From NCBI GenBank assembly GCA_008360975.2, contig CM039184.1:68179056-68243055 (forward strand): DNA of 64,000 nt. The letters run 5' to 3'. The position numbers and the translations under genes were made by a program. Under the pieces are notes generated by a model. That model did not search any database, was not told the origin of the DNA, and worked only from the letters and a program-made list of their open reading frames with translations. Numbering within the stretch: position 1 is the stretch's first letter; each line of letters starts with the position of its first letter. Shown piece by piece: positions 11,501-25,613 of the stretch. This DNA comes from Lichenostomus cassidix (taxonomy: Eukaryota; Chordata; Aves; Passeriformes; Meliphagidae).

Positions 11501-14500
11501 CTATTTTAAGCACAATTTTTCTATACTGGAAAGGAGTTCACCTCAGATAACGGACTCCAAGCAAAACTTTTAGCAGGTGTTAGCAACTGTCCATTGCCAT
11601 TCTACCTACCTCAACCTATGGGTTATAGTGGGGGAAGTAATTCTGGACAATGACTTGACCTGGGAACAGGTTACATTTACCAGGTTGTCCAGAGAAGTTG
11701 TGAATTAAAACACTACAAATTCCCTTAGTTAATATGACTGGATATATGGCTATGGCTCTGGAGTTTTGTCCAGTTCACATGTCTAGTCACTCTGCTCACC
11801 CCCTCTGTCTTTCCTGCTGTCAGTGGGTTGAGAGATGCCCACTCTTGTGATGGTTTGTGTGTGATGTGCAAGCTGCTTCAGTCAACAGCTGGCCTGAGTT
11901 TGTGGATTTTCCAGATTACATAACAGTTGCCAGCTCTCAAATACAGCTGATTTTCAACAGTCAGGTCCAGATCTAGATGTGAAATGCCTCCATATTCCTT
12001 AATGAAAACATGTGCTACTTTTTTTTGATTTATAGATGTTTTAATTTTTGACTCGTATTCCTGCCTCCTTCATTATTTTTTAACTTTTAAAATTCAGAAT
12101 GAAGTGTAGTGCAAGACAGCAGGTTTTCAAAGTGGAGGTACTTCTTTACCAAGTTTTTCTACATCTAAAGTTTTATAGGCCTACTTTTCCAGACTTTAAT
12201 TTGATGGTTGTTTTCTGAAACTATTCCGGATTTGGTTTCAAATGTCACAGCAGGTAGTTTATCTGTTGGAAGAAGAGGTTTTATGTTGGCCTTTTTAATT
12301 CATATGTGCTAAAACGTAAGAATTGAAAGCGTACTTATATTTCTCCACTGTATTAGAAGAATATTTCTGAATAATATGATATACCTTTAAAGATTAATCA
12401 CCCAATAAATTTTCTGTATTATTTCAATACATTGTATTAAACAAAATCCAGGAGTAATATCCAGTGTGACATTTTTTCAGGCTACTGAGCCTGTCCATTT
12501 TAATTTTTTGGCCTGTCTATTTTTGTCGTTACTTTTCTATGTCTTTTATTATGACTTTTGTATATGATTGTTTTCTATAAATGCTAATGTTATTTATGTT
12601 TCAGAAAATACAAGTTCAAACATCAATCTGAGAAAGCCTTTTGGCAGGGCCATAGCAAAGTGAGAAAAATAATAACAATCAAATAAGCAAAAAGACCAAC
12701 CAGAGGTTAGGGACAAATTTAAAAGCAGCGAGGATTTTTTTTTTTCTTTTAATTAAAAGCAAATTCTATATGGATTTGCCTGGAAAGTAAACTTCCTTTA
12801 ATATCTAGAGATTACTTGTTCACTGATTTACTGATAATGGATTCAGTCTTGTTTAAACAGACAGGATATTTTTGATTAACTGCAAGTAGTCTTGAATCCA
12901 TCCTTTACTCCTGTTTATAGTCACTGGGGAACCAAACCTGCTTTCTATTACCTACAGCATTTTTCTTACTGGGCCTCTCCTCACAAGATCCTTGCAACTA
13001 CTGGAAATTTAGTTTTCCTGCCATCTATATATGAGGAAAGGTATTAATGTTTTGTTTTTTGCTTGTTGCCCATTTTATGTACAATAAGCTGTGTTCTGAG
13101 TTTGAGAGGTGTCTTAGGGCATCAGGAGTTCAGAGGCAGAAAAAGCAGATTTTATGGTGTTCTCTGTACTGAAGCATAATAAGGGGTTTTCCTCATATAA
13201 TTAATTCACCAACCTAGCATAGACAATGGAGGTCTTGTGTTTCTTTATTTTAACTAGCTGTTGCCAATGTGTATATATGCTTTGACCTTACTTGTGTGAA
13301 AGGAAGGAAGGTGTAGGAGGGCTCTGATGTTGCTCTGAGCTCCTAGGTCATGCTGAGCTAAGAATGCAGGTGGAGCTGTGGTAAAGAGACAGCACTAGTA
13401 AATAAAAGGCACCAGCATTTCTGCTTTGGCTCTAAAGCCAAAACCATAAACATTTGCATCTTAATGGCTAAACTCTTTTCCTCTCCTGAGCAAAGTTGCA
13501 TGAGACATCTGAACCACTCAGTGGTATGGTCCTTGGCCTGTGCTGTCCTCAAACCATTCCCAGACACTGCAGGAGAGCATTAGCTGACACAGACAAAAGC
13601 CATTCTGGGAGCTGTTGTAACAGCTTAATGGGACATAAATTGCATGCCAGCACCCAGCCCCATGCTCTGTCTCTAGCTTAGCAGTGTAGACAAAGCCACA
13701 GTGTCTCCGTGGTGCCAGCTTGGCTTGACCCCACACTTTGCTCACTTGATGTGATAATTTAGCTCCTGCACTTCCTTTTGAAGTAGTTCCCTTCAAGAGA
13801 AAGCTCAGGCATAACAAGAGGTGTAGTGTATTCAGGATCTGCTCTGGGCAGTGCAGATATGAACTGTGCCAAGTTTGGCTGTGCTTGAGCTCTGCTCCAG
13901 CAGTACTTGCATCTTTGAATGCCCTAACCTGACCTACTTCTGTGCATGTGCCTTTGGCATCATGCTCTAATTCTGGGCTTGTGCAACACAGCTTTCTCCT
14001 AATTTCAAATGCTTTGAACTGAAAAAACCAAACCAGCCCAGCAGAACAACAGTCACTGCATCTTGGGGCACCATGTATTGCCCAGAGGAGTTATAAGCCA
14101 GGTGCTGTGCAATGTGGATATTAATTGAGCTGAGCTGAAAGGTGCTTGTCCCCAGCAGTGTGGATGGGAACCAGTCAGCTTTAATTGGAGTGGGGCACTG
14201 GACTGTCTCCCTTTCTGGTCCACAGGCATAAGAGAAGGATGCTGCTGGTCATATCATGTTTCTGTACGAGGCAAGCTGTTCTTTTTAATAGCCAGCAGCT
14301 GTTCCAAATGCTGCCATTTCTTATCAAAAGTTGCAACATGCTAATGTTTAGACTTAAAAGCCCTAACTGATCTTGCATTTAAAAAGCACTACATTAAACT
14401 CTGATACACTCTAATTAGAAAGCATTTAATTTCAAAAAATGGCAACCTCAGATTTTCTATTTTCTGATTAAAGTATATGTAAGTTGGGCTATAATTGCTC

Positions 14501-17500
14501 ATGCATAAATATTGCATAAATAAAGGACACTCTTATATATGCATAAATAAAATACACTATCAAAAGTGCCCTGACATAGAACACTTTGTGGAAGATGTTT
14601 ACCACAGGGGCATCCATAGTTTTCATATGCTTGACAACAATTGGATACATAATGGAAGAAAGGTCTGGGAGAGACTGACAGAAATCTAAAAGCTGTGTTC
14701 TGAGGTAGTCCCTAACCTACAAATTGCTGGAGCCCAGGAAAGGTTTTTCTATGTTGCCCCTGTTCTTTATATTCCTCCTGAGACTGCTGTTCCTGCCAGG
14801 ATGCTGAGATATAGTGATCTCTGAGCACGTACTGCTGATTTATGCTCTTATTTGCAGTTCTCAATAATATTTGCTTTTGCAAGTGTTGAATTTTCACTCT
14901 TCTTCATGTTCAAATATATTCAACCTCATTTTTGTAAACAGAACAACAGCTGTTTAGAAAAGAAACTGCTGTAAGGGAAGAGTAGATTCTGAATCTGCAT
15001 CTTGTTGACATTGCCCTTTACAGAGCTGGAAACTTTGTCATACCAAGCAGTATTATGTAAGAGAATGGCAGTGCAAAAATGTTGCTGCAAAGCGTACAAA
15101 TACTGTACTCTTGTCCCTTAGGGCTGATTTTCTGAAAGACACAAACAGAAGATGACTGTGGAATGAGAATATAACATGTACCCAAAAAAAGCGTATTAAA
15201 TAATTGGCAGATATTGGTTTTATTCAAGTGGTATAGGTATTTTCTTCTTTTAGCATGTTTTTTTACATAAAACTATAGATAAGGAATTTTTATAATGTTA
15301 ATTTATGCGTTTGATATATTGGCTATTTAAAGCAGAGGGTTTGTGTTGGAGCTGAGTAAGCGAGGAAGGAGGTGGGAGGGGAATGGGCCAGCACAAGAAA
15401 CCAGAGGAATCAGTTTCCATGAGAAATACAAAGGACATCCCATGGCTTTCACCATCCCCATGCCAGCTTTCTACATGATACTAATAATAGCCCCAGTAAT
15501 TCTGGCTTCTAGCTGCAATTGTTAATCAGTTTCGCAACATTTTTGGGGTTTCTTTTTTTTTGACCATCAGTTGTGACTACAAGAAAATTGAGAACTATGG
15601 CAAAACTTTGTTCTTTGACTTGTGCTGCATAATAAATGTGATGAAAACCACTTTGTGCCTTATTGAGCACGTTGTAACTCTAGAAGGAAATGGCATTTGA
15701 GTTACTCTTGTGGCTTTAAGTGTAAACTACTTTGTCAGTCCCTTACCTTTCTGTTATTGAAATTTTATGAACATAAGTTACTGGTTTTCTGCTAAAATGA
15801 TTTTCTACTTACAAGTCCAAGGCTTGCTGGCATATCACCTTATACTTTGGTAATACTATGGTGATGTGAATTACTGGTTTTGTATTTTTGAACCTTTGCT
15901 GAACACCTTTTCCTTTCTTTGTATAGTGGTTATTTGCTTAATGCACAATTGTTTTTGCAGTTGCTAAACTCATCCTCTCATAGTGCTTATTGATTTTGAA
16001 GTGATGCTTCTGCTCTTTTTCTCCCAGTTTTTTTGACCTGATTGTATCTCTTGAGAATTGTTATGGTAATAACTTCTATTTCCTTTATCTGCTGTGTGTA
16101 TTAATTTTAGTCTGTACTGATTATAGCTATAACAAAAAGAACTAGAACAAAAGCACTGACCTATTTGTATTGTGTTAGATAATACACATTTTCAGTAGAA
16201 AGCAAGGTGCATCTTCAAAATGGGTCATGTCCTGAAATCCTGACTAAAGTTTACATGAAGTTCAGTGTATTTTTAAAAATAAGAAACAAAAGCCTCACTA
16301 ACATGATATGAAAGTGAGAAATTCACCTATACGTGCACGGTCAATTCAAAAATTTCATAAAAGTATTTTTAAAGTCATGGAAGTTAACTGAGGGTCTTTT
16401 CTCCCTAAGGCAGCATTTCTGAGTAATATTACTGGCTGTTATTTAGTTGATGTGGCATGAAAGCCAGTTCCCAAACCTGTGCATATAGTAAATACCTCAA
16501 ACTTTTTCTACAATATGTCCAGTTACATAACGTGCAATTTTATATAAATAGCCTAAATGCTGCTTCAAGATACCATTACATATAGTGTTTAATATTAATG
16601 GTGCTGTTCAAATGAATTCCCCATAATCTTCCAAAAGTGTAGCTGATTTGAAACAAGTGTTTTAGCAATAAAATAGTGTGTTCTAAATACACTAAGTTAA
16701 TTAAAGATGCTATAGAAATAGTATTAGTAAGGTCAGTGTCCTGTCTGTCCTTGCAATATTAATTTATGTTTTATCTTTATTTAATATTAAGTTCTGCATC
16801 TTTTGTCCTTTAAAATGTCTTCACGCAAAGTGCATTACTGAGATTAATAACTGCTCCCAAGGCTGTGAGCCCTCAGACTCACTGTGGAATAGTGAGTCTA
16901 TGACATATTAGAGGCTATGACTTTCTTAAACTATGGTGCTTGCATTAAGAAGGGAAAATGACTTTAGTTCTTCTGTTTGGCTGTTAACATTTTGTAGCTG
17001 TGCAACCATGTCATGGTTTGCTCTGGCTTCTTTTTCATTCTTGAAGTTCCCAGGGGGAGCTCTAAATCCCTGTTCAAATGTGTTATTGAGTTAGTTATAA
17101 AATCTAAGTTTATCTTCATCTTTACAATGAATACTAGACTACCTAAGTACTCTTGCTAAGAAAGAGTCAGTTTTCTATTGCTCATCCTAAATTGTCTTTG
17201 GAAACTACTAGATCCATTCAACTGTTCCTTCTGCAACGTTTAACAAAGCCTTAAAATAGATTTAATATTTAAATTTTGTCATTATGATATACATATATTT
17301 ATATTCTTACATATTTAATCATATTATTATCAATTTTCTTCAATATTGATATTTCTCTAATCACTTGTATCTGGAAATGTGTTTGAAAGCTGGGAAGACT
17401 CAATTTGACAGCATCTGTTCATATGGTAAAGCTCAGCTGCTTCTTTAGATAGCTTAATGTCTCCACGGCAAATATATGAAGATACTTGTGATACTTATTT

Positions 17501-17642
17501 TTATAGCATGTTTGTGTTGTGTTTTTTTGGCATTACTTTTAAGATTTGCCCTGTAAGACTCTGTAGAAATACAATGCAGCTCTACTAGAATTTGTTTTCT
17601 GTCTTTCATCCCAAATTGTGATTTGGTGCTGAAAAGAAGCAA
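5581..17642. other. Long non-coding, AT-rich interval
   Basis: Twelve kilobases with no recognisable exon, RNA gene or well-preserved repeat. Short frames such as those at 6755-7072 and 11026-11409 lack family motifs, repeats of known type or splice support. A tight set of GCATAAATA words occurs at 14500-14550. Somewhat GC-richer stretches occur at about 13480-13760 without a recognisable product. Old degraded repeats may be present that I cannot identify by eye. Confidence 0.5.
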
Positions 17643-17770
17643 AGAATCACAGAATTAACAAGGTTGGAAGATACCTTTGAGATCATCGAGTCCAACCTGT
17701 GACCTAACCCCACCTTGTCAACTGGGCCATGGGACTAAGTGCCACTTCCAGTCTGCTCTTAAACAAAAAA
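17643..17770 (-). mobile_element. CR1 LINE 3'-end fragment
   Basis: The plus strand reads AGAATCACAGAATTAACAAG then GGTTGGAAGATACCTTTGAG and ATCATCGAGTCCAACC, the reverse complement of a CR1 3' end. It continues into the segment around GGCCATGGGACTAAGTGCCA, also typical of some CR1 subfamilies. Only about 130 bases remain, so it is heavily 5'-truncated. Confidence 0.85.
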
Positions 17771-17775
17771 GATGT

Positions 17776-20130
17776 GGGAAAAAGTTCTTTCATTTATGTA
17801 CCACCTATTCTCCTTTAGCATGTGTAGCATAGTTGAATTGTGCATGGTTTGTGTTTCAGGGTTTACTGTAGTTTTTGTTTGTTCTTTCTACAGGGAGTAA
17901 AATTGAGAATTTGACACTTAAGAATGTATAAGAATTTTCAAAACAATACTGTCAAAATAAGAAGCTATGCAATTACTGTAGTATTATTCCATCTTTGGTT
18001 CTCTTCTAGGGCTGGGCATGGGCTCAGAAAAACACATGAATTTTAGAAATGTGGGGTTAGTGCCAAGTGTGCCAGTGTGGATGCTCGTTTGTACAAGAAC
18101 AAAGCAAGAAGGGCCCCCATCTTGCATAATTCATGCAGAAGTTCCTATAAAATCAGCCTGCTTCAAGAGGGAGTCCTTTGTGAGATCAGGGAAGGTCCTT
18201 GTGAAATTAGTGAAGGGATCAGTCCATGGTGTGGAGCCTTGATTTGTTTGTGGTTGTTCTGCTTTGTTGTGATCAAAAAAAGGATAAAAGCCTGTGTGCA
18301 GAATGTTGCAAAAATCTGGTGTGAAAAGTAGGACAAAGCACTCATTAGCTTTGTATAATTACAGTTGCTTTGTTATAGTACAGTTTGAAAATACATTTAT
18401 ATTTAGAATATTTTATTCTTCCTGAAACTTAAAATCGAACTAAAAAAAATCCTTTTTTGACAAACCAAATAATTAGGGCTATTTCCCATACACCAGAGTG
18501 TTTAGAACAAGGTCAATTCTCATACTAATTAGTTGTGGTTTGATTACAGTTCACAACATTTAAATGTAGACTTTTTTCTGACAGTCTTATTAGATAGGAA
18601 ATACTCCTCTTGGAACATTACTTCAAAATTTGAACTTGTAACTTTTAACTTGTTTGATTTGGAGACCTTTATGAAGAGTCTTCAGAACTTGACAGAAGCC
18701 TACCAGGCAACACAGAGATCAGTGGCAGCACTTTGGGTGAAGAAATGACCGAAACAATCAATTTATCCTAGGGACCTTTGGCTTTTGAAGTAGTTGTCTT
18801 AAAACTGTTTCTTCCATGTGCTTCACACCCGTGGAGGGCTTCATGCTGTTTTTCCTTATCAATTGTGAAGTGGTTCAATTGTGTGCCCTGAATGAAAACC
18901 TAATTTGCAGATTATTTTTGGTTGGGCAGTATTTCCCCCTTCTATTTGGTAGATGGGCCCTTGAAAGCTGTTTCCTTTGATAAGGCTCCCACCCCAACAA
19001 AAGAACATCCTACTAAGTAGAAAATTGATTGGCCTATCCCTGGTGCTTGCTCTGGCAGGTGTCAGTGAGAAGCTGCTGGATATGGAGAGGAATAGAGGAA
19101 ATACAAGATATTACAAGAAATAAGATAATATGAGAAAGAGATAAATAGTTTAGGAAAATGTAGAAATTTCAGAATGTTGTAATGCGTAGCAATATAAAAC
19201 TTTGAACACCTGCAGGCTGTGCACCATAAAAGAGTGCCAAAAGGCATTGGGTATTCTCTGTAACACTTGTTATCTTCAGAATCCACTGTGTGAAGATTAC
19301 AGGCTGCATGTGCAGCTTTCAATCCTCATGCATAGCTTTCAGGGATGTAGAAAAACCCCTGGAAGTGATTGTAAATGAACTTTGCCATTAAAAGCCAGAT
19401 CAATTGCATTCATTTTCTATATTATAGCAAAATGTAGCAGTTGGCTGCTAATTACAAATAAAGACATAGCATTTTTTTAACCTTTCAGTCCTCAGATTTG
19501 AGTGTTTATTTTAGGGATTAAGCTGGAAGAGGTTTGGAAGCAAGCCAAGTGTCAGTGGTGTTACTGTTTTAGACTTTATCATAGCATCCAGTCCAAAGAA
19601 TGGATCTCAGTCTTCTTGCACTTCTAAAACAAATCCAAGTTGTTTCTCAGGGTTTTTTTCAGTCTGTCTTGTCCATTGTTGTATTCCTTTATTCCATCAT
19701 ACAGCCAATTTTTGATGGAAAACTCTTGACTTCTGGCTGGCCATATTATCAGAAGGAAGAGATGTTACAAACTGGTTAGCTTTAGTTTGGGGATTTTTGT
19801 GATTTTTTTCACATTAGCAGCCTATGTGCTAATGTGAAAAATTAATAGCAGCATAAGTTTATGTCTTGTAAATTGTATTTGTGAGAAGACATCATTCCCT
19901 GATCCCACAAAGCTGAGAATAATGATCTGAAGTATAAGACCAGTGAAAGGTACAATTTAGCGTGAGAAAACAGAAATCTTATGATGCTTATAATTATATG
20001 GACTGGTCTATAATATCTAAGTATTTTTGGAGAATAAAAATAAAGAAGCAAAGCCAGAACAAAATTCAATACTGATGTTTCTAAATTCCAAGAAATGCTA
20101 ATATTTTAAAACAGGAATATATTTATGGTG
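17776..20130. other. Non-coding DNA
   Basis: No gene recognised. Two overlapping open frames at 18018-18331 (74 and 84 codons) have no motif I know and are treated as chance. The interval holds the 15-bp perfect inverted repeat at 19805-19841, listed separately. Confidence 0.5.
19805..19841. repeat. Perfect 15-bp inverted repeat with 7-base loop
   Basis: The left arm TTTTTCACATTAGCA (19805-19819) and the right arm TGCTAATGTGAAAAA (19827-19841) are exact reverse complements around GCCTATG. There is no flanking known transposon. The stem is shorter than a typical microRNA precursor, so its role, if any, is unknown. Confidence 0.85.
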
Positions 20131-20172
20131 TTGTACTAGATGACCTTTAAAGATAATTTTCAACCCGAACAT
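20131..20172 (+). mobile_element. Possible CR1 3'-tail remnant
   Basis: TTGTACTAGATGACCTTTAA followed by TTTTCAACCCGAAC resembles the CR1 tail phrase (ttggactagatgacct...ccaaccc). Only about 40 bases match, so this may be a strongly decayed or truncated copy. Confidence 0.5.
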
Positions 20173-22667
20173 TAAATAATGCTTATTGAGATAGTTGGGG
20201 TTTTTTTAAATATAATTTTAATTAGCAGCTACATTTGCCATTTGATACTGTGAAATTGGTCTCTCCTATTTTGGTACAGAATAAGTAATTAATGATTCAT
20301 CTGTTCTTATAGCTAGCCAATTTATATTTTATGTTGCCAGCTGGTTTATGATATGTCAGAATGACAGAGAAAGGTATCATGGGTGTACTACATGAAAAAT
20401 ACAGGTTTTATCTTCTGGTACATAGACACAAACCAATCAGAAAGTGGAATTATAACCTTGCATTACTGAAGATATTATGTAAACTGCATGTTCTGAACAT
20501 TTTGAAAAAGAGATAGCTTGTGAGCAGAAAGGACAAAAGCATTTCCACAAATGAGTGGAGAATTCTGTAACTGGAAATGGAGTATAAAGTTACTCACCAG
20601 TGATATTTTTACTGGCCACCTTAACTGGATTGTCAATGTCATATGTTAGAGGTACTTATATTACTGGGTGTTCTCTTTAATTTTATCATTTTTACTGTGT
20701 CAGCTTTTATTATCATTAACAACTAGGCTCACAGACTCAATTGTGTCCCAGCAGGATTTCAGATTATTCCTCAAATTACAGCAATTTGTCATGATGTCAA
20801 TGTTTTTTAACCTATAACCCTAGGTTACCTATGGAGGCTGAAGAGCCTGGATTTCACATGCCACAGATTCAATTTATATTGTGTGTAAACAATTACAGGG
20901 CCTCACAAACAAACAAAAGGCAGCCAAAGTCAAAACTAAAGGTCAGAGTCTAGCTTGTCATGAATCCATTCTAATTGGATTTTTTTTTTTTCCAAATTGA
21001 ATATAGGCAATGCAATAGAATCAGCTCTTGGCCTTAAAATGTAGAGCTGAGCTAGGCTCTTGTTAATGGCAGAACCTCTACTGGTGGTGGCAGGAACAGA
21101 ATTTTGAAGAATTGCTATTGCAACAAGTATTTCTCATTATATGTGACTGTATGTGTGAGTGTGAAAGTTTTCAAGAGTTTTGATGGTATTGTAGGAGAGA
21201 AACAAGCAAAACGATCTTGAAGCTGAGAGAATGTTCTAGTTCAGGAGCACTCAAAGCTGGGGAAGGGAAGGGAAAACGGAAGGGAAGGGAAGGGGAGGGA
21301 AGGGAAGGGAAGGGAAGGGAAGGGAAGGGAAGGGAAGGGAAGGGAAGGGAAGGGAAGGGAAGGGGCTGTTCATCCTCTGGTAGCTCATGCAAGTCCTCGG
21401 GGCTGGGGAATGTGGGAATGAGTGGTCTGAGAGCCCAGAGCCAGCCCTGCTGCCTGTGGTGGCCAGAGCTGTCTTACAGGAGCCAGCAGTGCTGGTGTTT
21501 GCCCACATCAACAAGCTGCACAGTGGAGGTTGGGGCAAATTTAGTCTTCACAAAATGTGTGTGAGATGTTGGAGTGTCAGAGGGAGAATTGGATGGTTAA
21601 ATGCAATGTAGACTTGCAATTTCTTTGTTCTCTTTTTATTCCTTTGTTAACATTCCAACTATTGCCACCATATGTTGACCTGCTTGTTTATTTTTGATCT
21701 TTGCCTGTAACAATGTGATATTATAGAATAAACAGTTTACTGTGTTTCCTCTGAAATGATACTGTATAAAATTACTGGTCTATTCATGTGTTTCCTGGTG
21801 AACTTGAAAGCTCCCAGTACTGGCACAAATAAAAGATAAATCTTCCTGGTTTCTATAGATTAATTGAATAATTAAGAAGCCACTCTTAATTACTGTCCCA
21901 AGGAGTTACAGAAATTGCACTTCTAAGAGTGCTGCTAAGGAAATCTTTAGATAAATTTCTTTAAATAGAACTATGCAAATTGCACACTGCCAGAGGTTTC
22001 TACCACATCCTATGTGAAAGAATTTCTTGATAATATAGCTGTATGTTAAAAGTTTTGAAAGTGCTTAACTGGTGTGAGGATCAGATTTATGGTTAGATAC
22101 TAAAACGTGCTTAGGTACATATTTAAATATTGAATATATGTGATCAAGCTCAAACAATGCCTATTTGTGGAAATGCCTAAATTTACCAGGTTGTTCCAAT
22201 TTCTCCACTGAGTTTCTGAAAATAAGAAAGCTCAATCCAGGCTTCGAGTATTTCTTGCATGCATACATTTAGCCTAACAGAAAATTCCACTGTATTTCCT
22301 TTTTGTTATGTTTTTGACACTGTGTTAATGTGGGTTAGCTTTGATGGAGGGGGTGTGCAGCAGTATTAACTGGCCAGGAAAAATACTCATTTTACAAGGA
22401 GATAGGATTTTTTAAAAGCTTATACAGGTCAACAGTGTTTATGGGCAAAGCAGAGCAACTACAACGAAAAATCACTGGCACTTAGCAATGGGATAATCAG
22501 AAAAGTGAGGATCACAGGCAGTGTCAGCAAGCAGAACGTGAGGCAGGTTATGATGAGATCAGAATGGCAGTGGGGGTGTTGATGGGGAATTCTGTAACTA
22601 AAGAGATTACATAAATGACAGTGGGTATGAGGAACAGCCTATAGTCATTAGCATATGTAATTTCATC
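20173..22667. other. Non-coding DNA around the GGGAA array
   Basis: No gene recognised. It contains a T12 tract at 20980-20991 and the pentanucleotide array at 21258-21366. Frames of up to 115 codons at 21171-21611 arise because a 5-base unit leaves all frames open. Confidence 0.5.
21258..21366. repeat. (GGGAA)n pentanucleotide microsatellite
   Basis: A purine-only array (one strand) with about a dozen uninterrupted GGGAA units at 21297-21363. It is preceded by imperfect units broken by AAAACGG near 21273-21280. It is likely length-variable between individuals. The strict purine/pyrimidine asymmetry can favour triplex (H-DNA) folding. Confidence 0.95.
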
Positions 22668-22811
22668 TCCTTCTCTGGAGATACTCAAGAGCTGTCTGGA
22701 TGCAATCCTGGCAATGTACTCTTGGGGACCCTGCTTGAGCAGGGAGGTTGGACCAGGTGACCTCCAGTGCTCCCTCCCAACCTTCACTGTAATTCTGTAA
22801 TTTTGTGATTG
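22668..22811 (+). mobile_element. CR1 LINE 3'-end fragment
   Basis: Sense-strand CR1 end. It has CTCTGGAGATACTCAAGAGC, then CCCTGCTTGAGCAGGGAGG, TTGGACCAGGTGACCTCCAG and CCCTCCCAACCTTCACTG, closing with the 3' microsatellite-like AATTCTGTAATTTTGTGATT. About 145 bases survive. Confidence 0.9.
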
Positions 22812-25613
22812 TGGTAGACACCTTTACTTTCAGATGTTTAGGCCCTCTCAACCCATAGATACACCAACCCCTCTCTGCAGCCTTACAACCTGCACTCATG
22901 GCATGAGGGAATGAAGGACATCCTCCTGGTGTATCAAGGTTTTTCAGAGAAAAACTTTGACGTCTTTACAAAAGGTTGGTTTTCTGCTGCTGGGGTCTGC
23001 AGTGTTGATCCTCGTCTTCTGTGCCCACCTTGTTCACTTTTGAATTTGCCTTTATTCCTGCCAAACTGCCATAAGCACAGCTCACTTCCCTGATTTCCCA
23101 AACTACCCACTTGCTTTTTTACTGCTCCTGTTCCAGGCCTCAGATCGCTGGTCACTGTGCCCTTGGGTATGGTTTCTCACAGATAGTTTTCTTCATGCCT
23201 CCCCAGGTAATTGGTCCTTGAAGCTTAGAGACATCATTCTCTTTTCTTTGATTTATAATTGTCTTAAGCGTACCGTTATTGCATTACTTTTCCCTTGCTT
23301 TGGTCTTTGCATTGAGCTGGCTCAGCAGTTCATTAGTTGAAATTAGTTCATTCTCTTGCAGACTACAGATGTGTTAAGACCTAGCATTTATGCTGGCTCA
23401 GCAACTGTGTTAATCCCTGTCTAGCTGTAAGTAAGGTTAAATATAATTTTGCAGAGTTTAGCAAAAATTGTAGTATTAAGTGGCCACCCCTCCCCTTCTT
23501 TTTTTGTTCAAGTGGTTAGTGATGCACTGGGTCTTGGTTTTGATTAGCAGACCTTTCTTCTCCAACATTTGGCCTCTGTTGGGTGAGGGCTCCTGTTCCC
23601 CTTTGCCAAGTTGAATTTGCTCTTACACAGAGAAATTTTCTCTTTTGCATGTAGTTATGGTTCCAGATCCTGTTCAAATGACTGTTTTTCTGTTACATAA
23701 ACTAATTGCCAGTGCAAAAACTTGGAAATGACCTCAGGTTTGTCTCAAAAAGCCCCAGATTTCCTGGCTGCAGTGAGCATGTCCATCACAAAGGCAGATA
23801 TTTGTTCTTTTTACTTGGGATAATTTCTAGTTCTAAAATTATTACATTTTTTTATTAATATGTGGTGCAACTTTAGCAGGAGATATGGTAAATGTACATA
23901 CCCAGATTATTTTTTGTCTTGAACTAAAAGGAACTTATACTTTATTTCCCATATGACTTAGCAGCACACAATTATGTAATGAGGTGGTCTCCCATTTTTT
24001 TCAGGGAATAATACTCAGTGTCACCAACTAGTAGGACTACATTCATACTCAGGCTCTAGACCTTATATCAGCAAGCATGTCTCCTTTGTGACATTATTTG
24101 AGACCTCTTAGCTCTAGAAATGAACATAAGAATTTTGTGTTCCTGGGTGCTGGTTCTAGGGAGTTGCCCCTGAGTGGGCAGTTTCCACACTGGCTAGGCA
24201 GAGCACCTCACCTCAATTTCCAGATTCTCCTTGGAGCCAGGCACCTCTGTTGTTTTCATTGCAGCACTTAATTTTTAGGTGCTTAGTCCTTTATTAGGTT
24301 GTAAAATCAGTTAATAGCTTTCCACTTGTACTCTCCCTTTATAATATATTATTATTATAAAATATTATTATAATTTAATTTGCACTTACTATGTCTTGAG
24401 CTAAAATAAAAACTATTTCATTTGATGTTTGTGCTTCCATTTCTTTCAACTTATTCCTATAGAAGTCTTCTCAGTCATTGTTTACCTTGGAATTCTCAAA
24501 TTCCAGTGTCAGATAACCTCTATGGTTTGTTCTGTTTTTCTGAATTTTGGTTGCTGCTGTTGGTATGAGGGTGGCTAGAAGTGGAGCAGAACCTTTAGGT
24601 GCATTTGCTGTTTACTGCAATGTAGGATGGGATTTCATACTCCTCAAATTTTTGGGTTTAATATGTCTTGGAAACTTTTAATGTAATTCAGTACTAGCTT
24701 TCTTTCTACATTTCTGCATACAAATTACTTTTTCTTTTCTCACACTATTGAATGCCTATGTGTTTGTTTCCTGTGGGTTGGTGGTTTTTTTTCCGTTTTT
24801 AATAGCTTGAATTTATTTTTAGCTTTTGTTTTGCCAAGTAAGTATTATTTCAGAAATTTCAGCTCTTAGAGCAGGTGCAGAATTTGTTACTGCATGTCAG
24901 ATGCTCTAGAGTTTAAATATTTGGATGATCTAGAGGAAAGGCTAACAGCAAAATCATTGTTTATATTGACACAACTAGTTTTTTGAGAGATTTCCTCTCT
25001 CTCGAGGCTGTTTCAGCAATATCGCAGTAAATATTATGAACAAGAACAAAAATTAGCACTGTATCATTTCTAGAACAGCCTTTTGGTTTGCTTTTTTGTT
25101 TTCCTCTGTGGCCCAGGATGGCTGGGATCTGCAGATGCTTCAGATGGCTGGATTTGCATGTCACCTTAGTTATTGTAGAACATAGAAATATGCAACTACT
25201 CTTCGTGGTATAAGGTCATGCTGGAGAAAAAGCTGCTTGCATTATACCTATCTGAATTAATTAATCTCATTGGTCAAAGGAAGGAGTCAGGTTTAATGTC
25301 CTGTCAGATGCCATGTCATTATTCTGCAGTCTTGAGAAAATCTTAGTCTTTTGGGCTAAGTTCCCTTCAAAGCTGTCATCTTTGTATAACTGTGTGTAGA
25401 ATTCAAAAACAGCAATAAATGATCCTGTATGTTGATTTTATTTAATAGACTTGCCATTTGCAGGAATTGTTCCTGAATAATTATTACCTGAAGTTTTTGA
25501 GTTCTGAAATAGCAAAATGTTAGGAAGAGTGCCTGTGGTTTGCATTTTAATGTGAGAATGAATACAATCTGCTAGATTGATTTGATTTTAAATTATTTTT
25601 TTAAGTCTGAAAT
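22812..25613. other. Non-coding DNA
   Basis: No exon, RNA gene or known repeat recognised. An AT-only low-complexity patch (ATTATTATAA-type) lies at about 24341-24380. Confidence 0.5.

Noticed and set aside
11641..11700. Phrase resembling a CR1 ORF2 end (AACAGGTT...GTTGTCCAGAGAAG)
   Set aside because: Too short and not continued by the expected CR1 tail on either side.
21217..21564. Gly/Lys/Glu repeat protein frame (and antisense Pro/Ser/Phe frame)
   Set aside because: Produced by the GGGAA microsatellite, which keeps all frames open; the repetitive peptide is not evidence of a gene.
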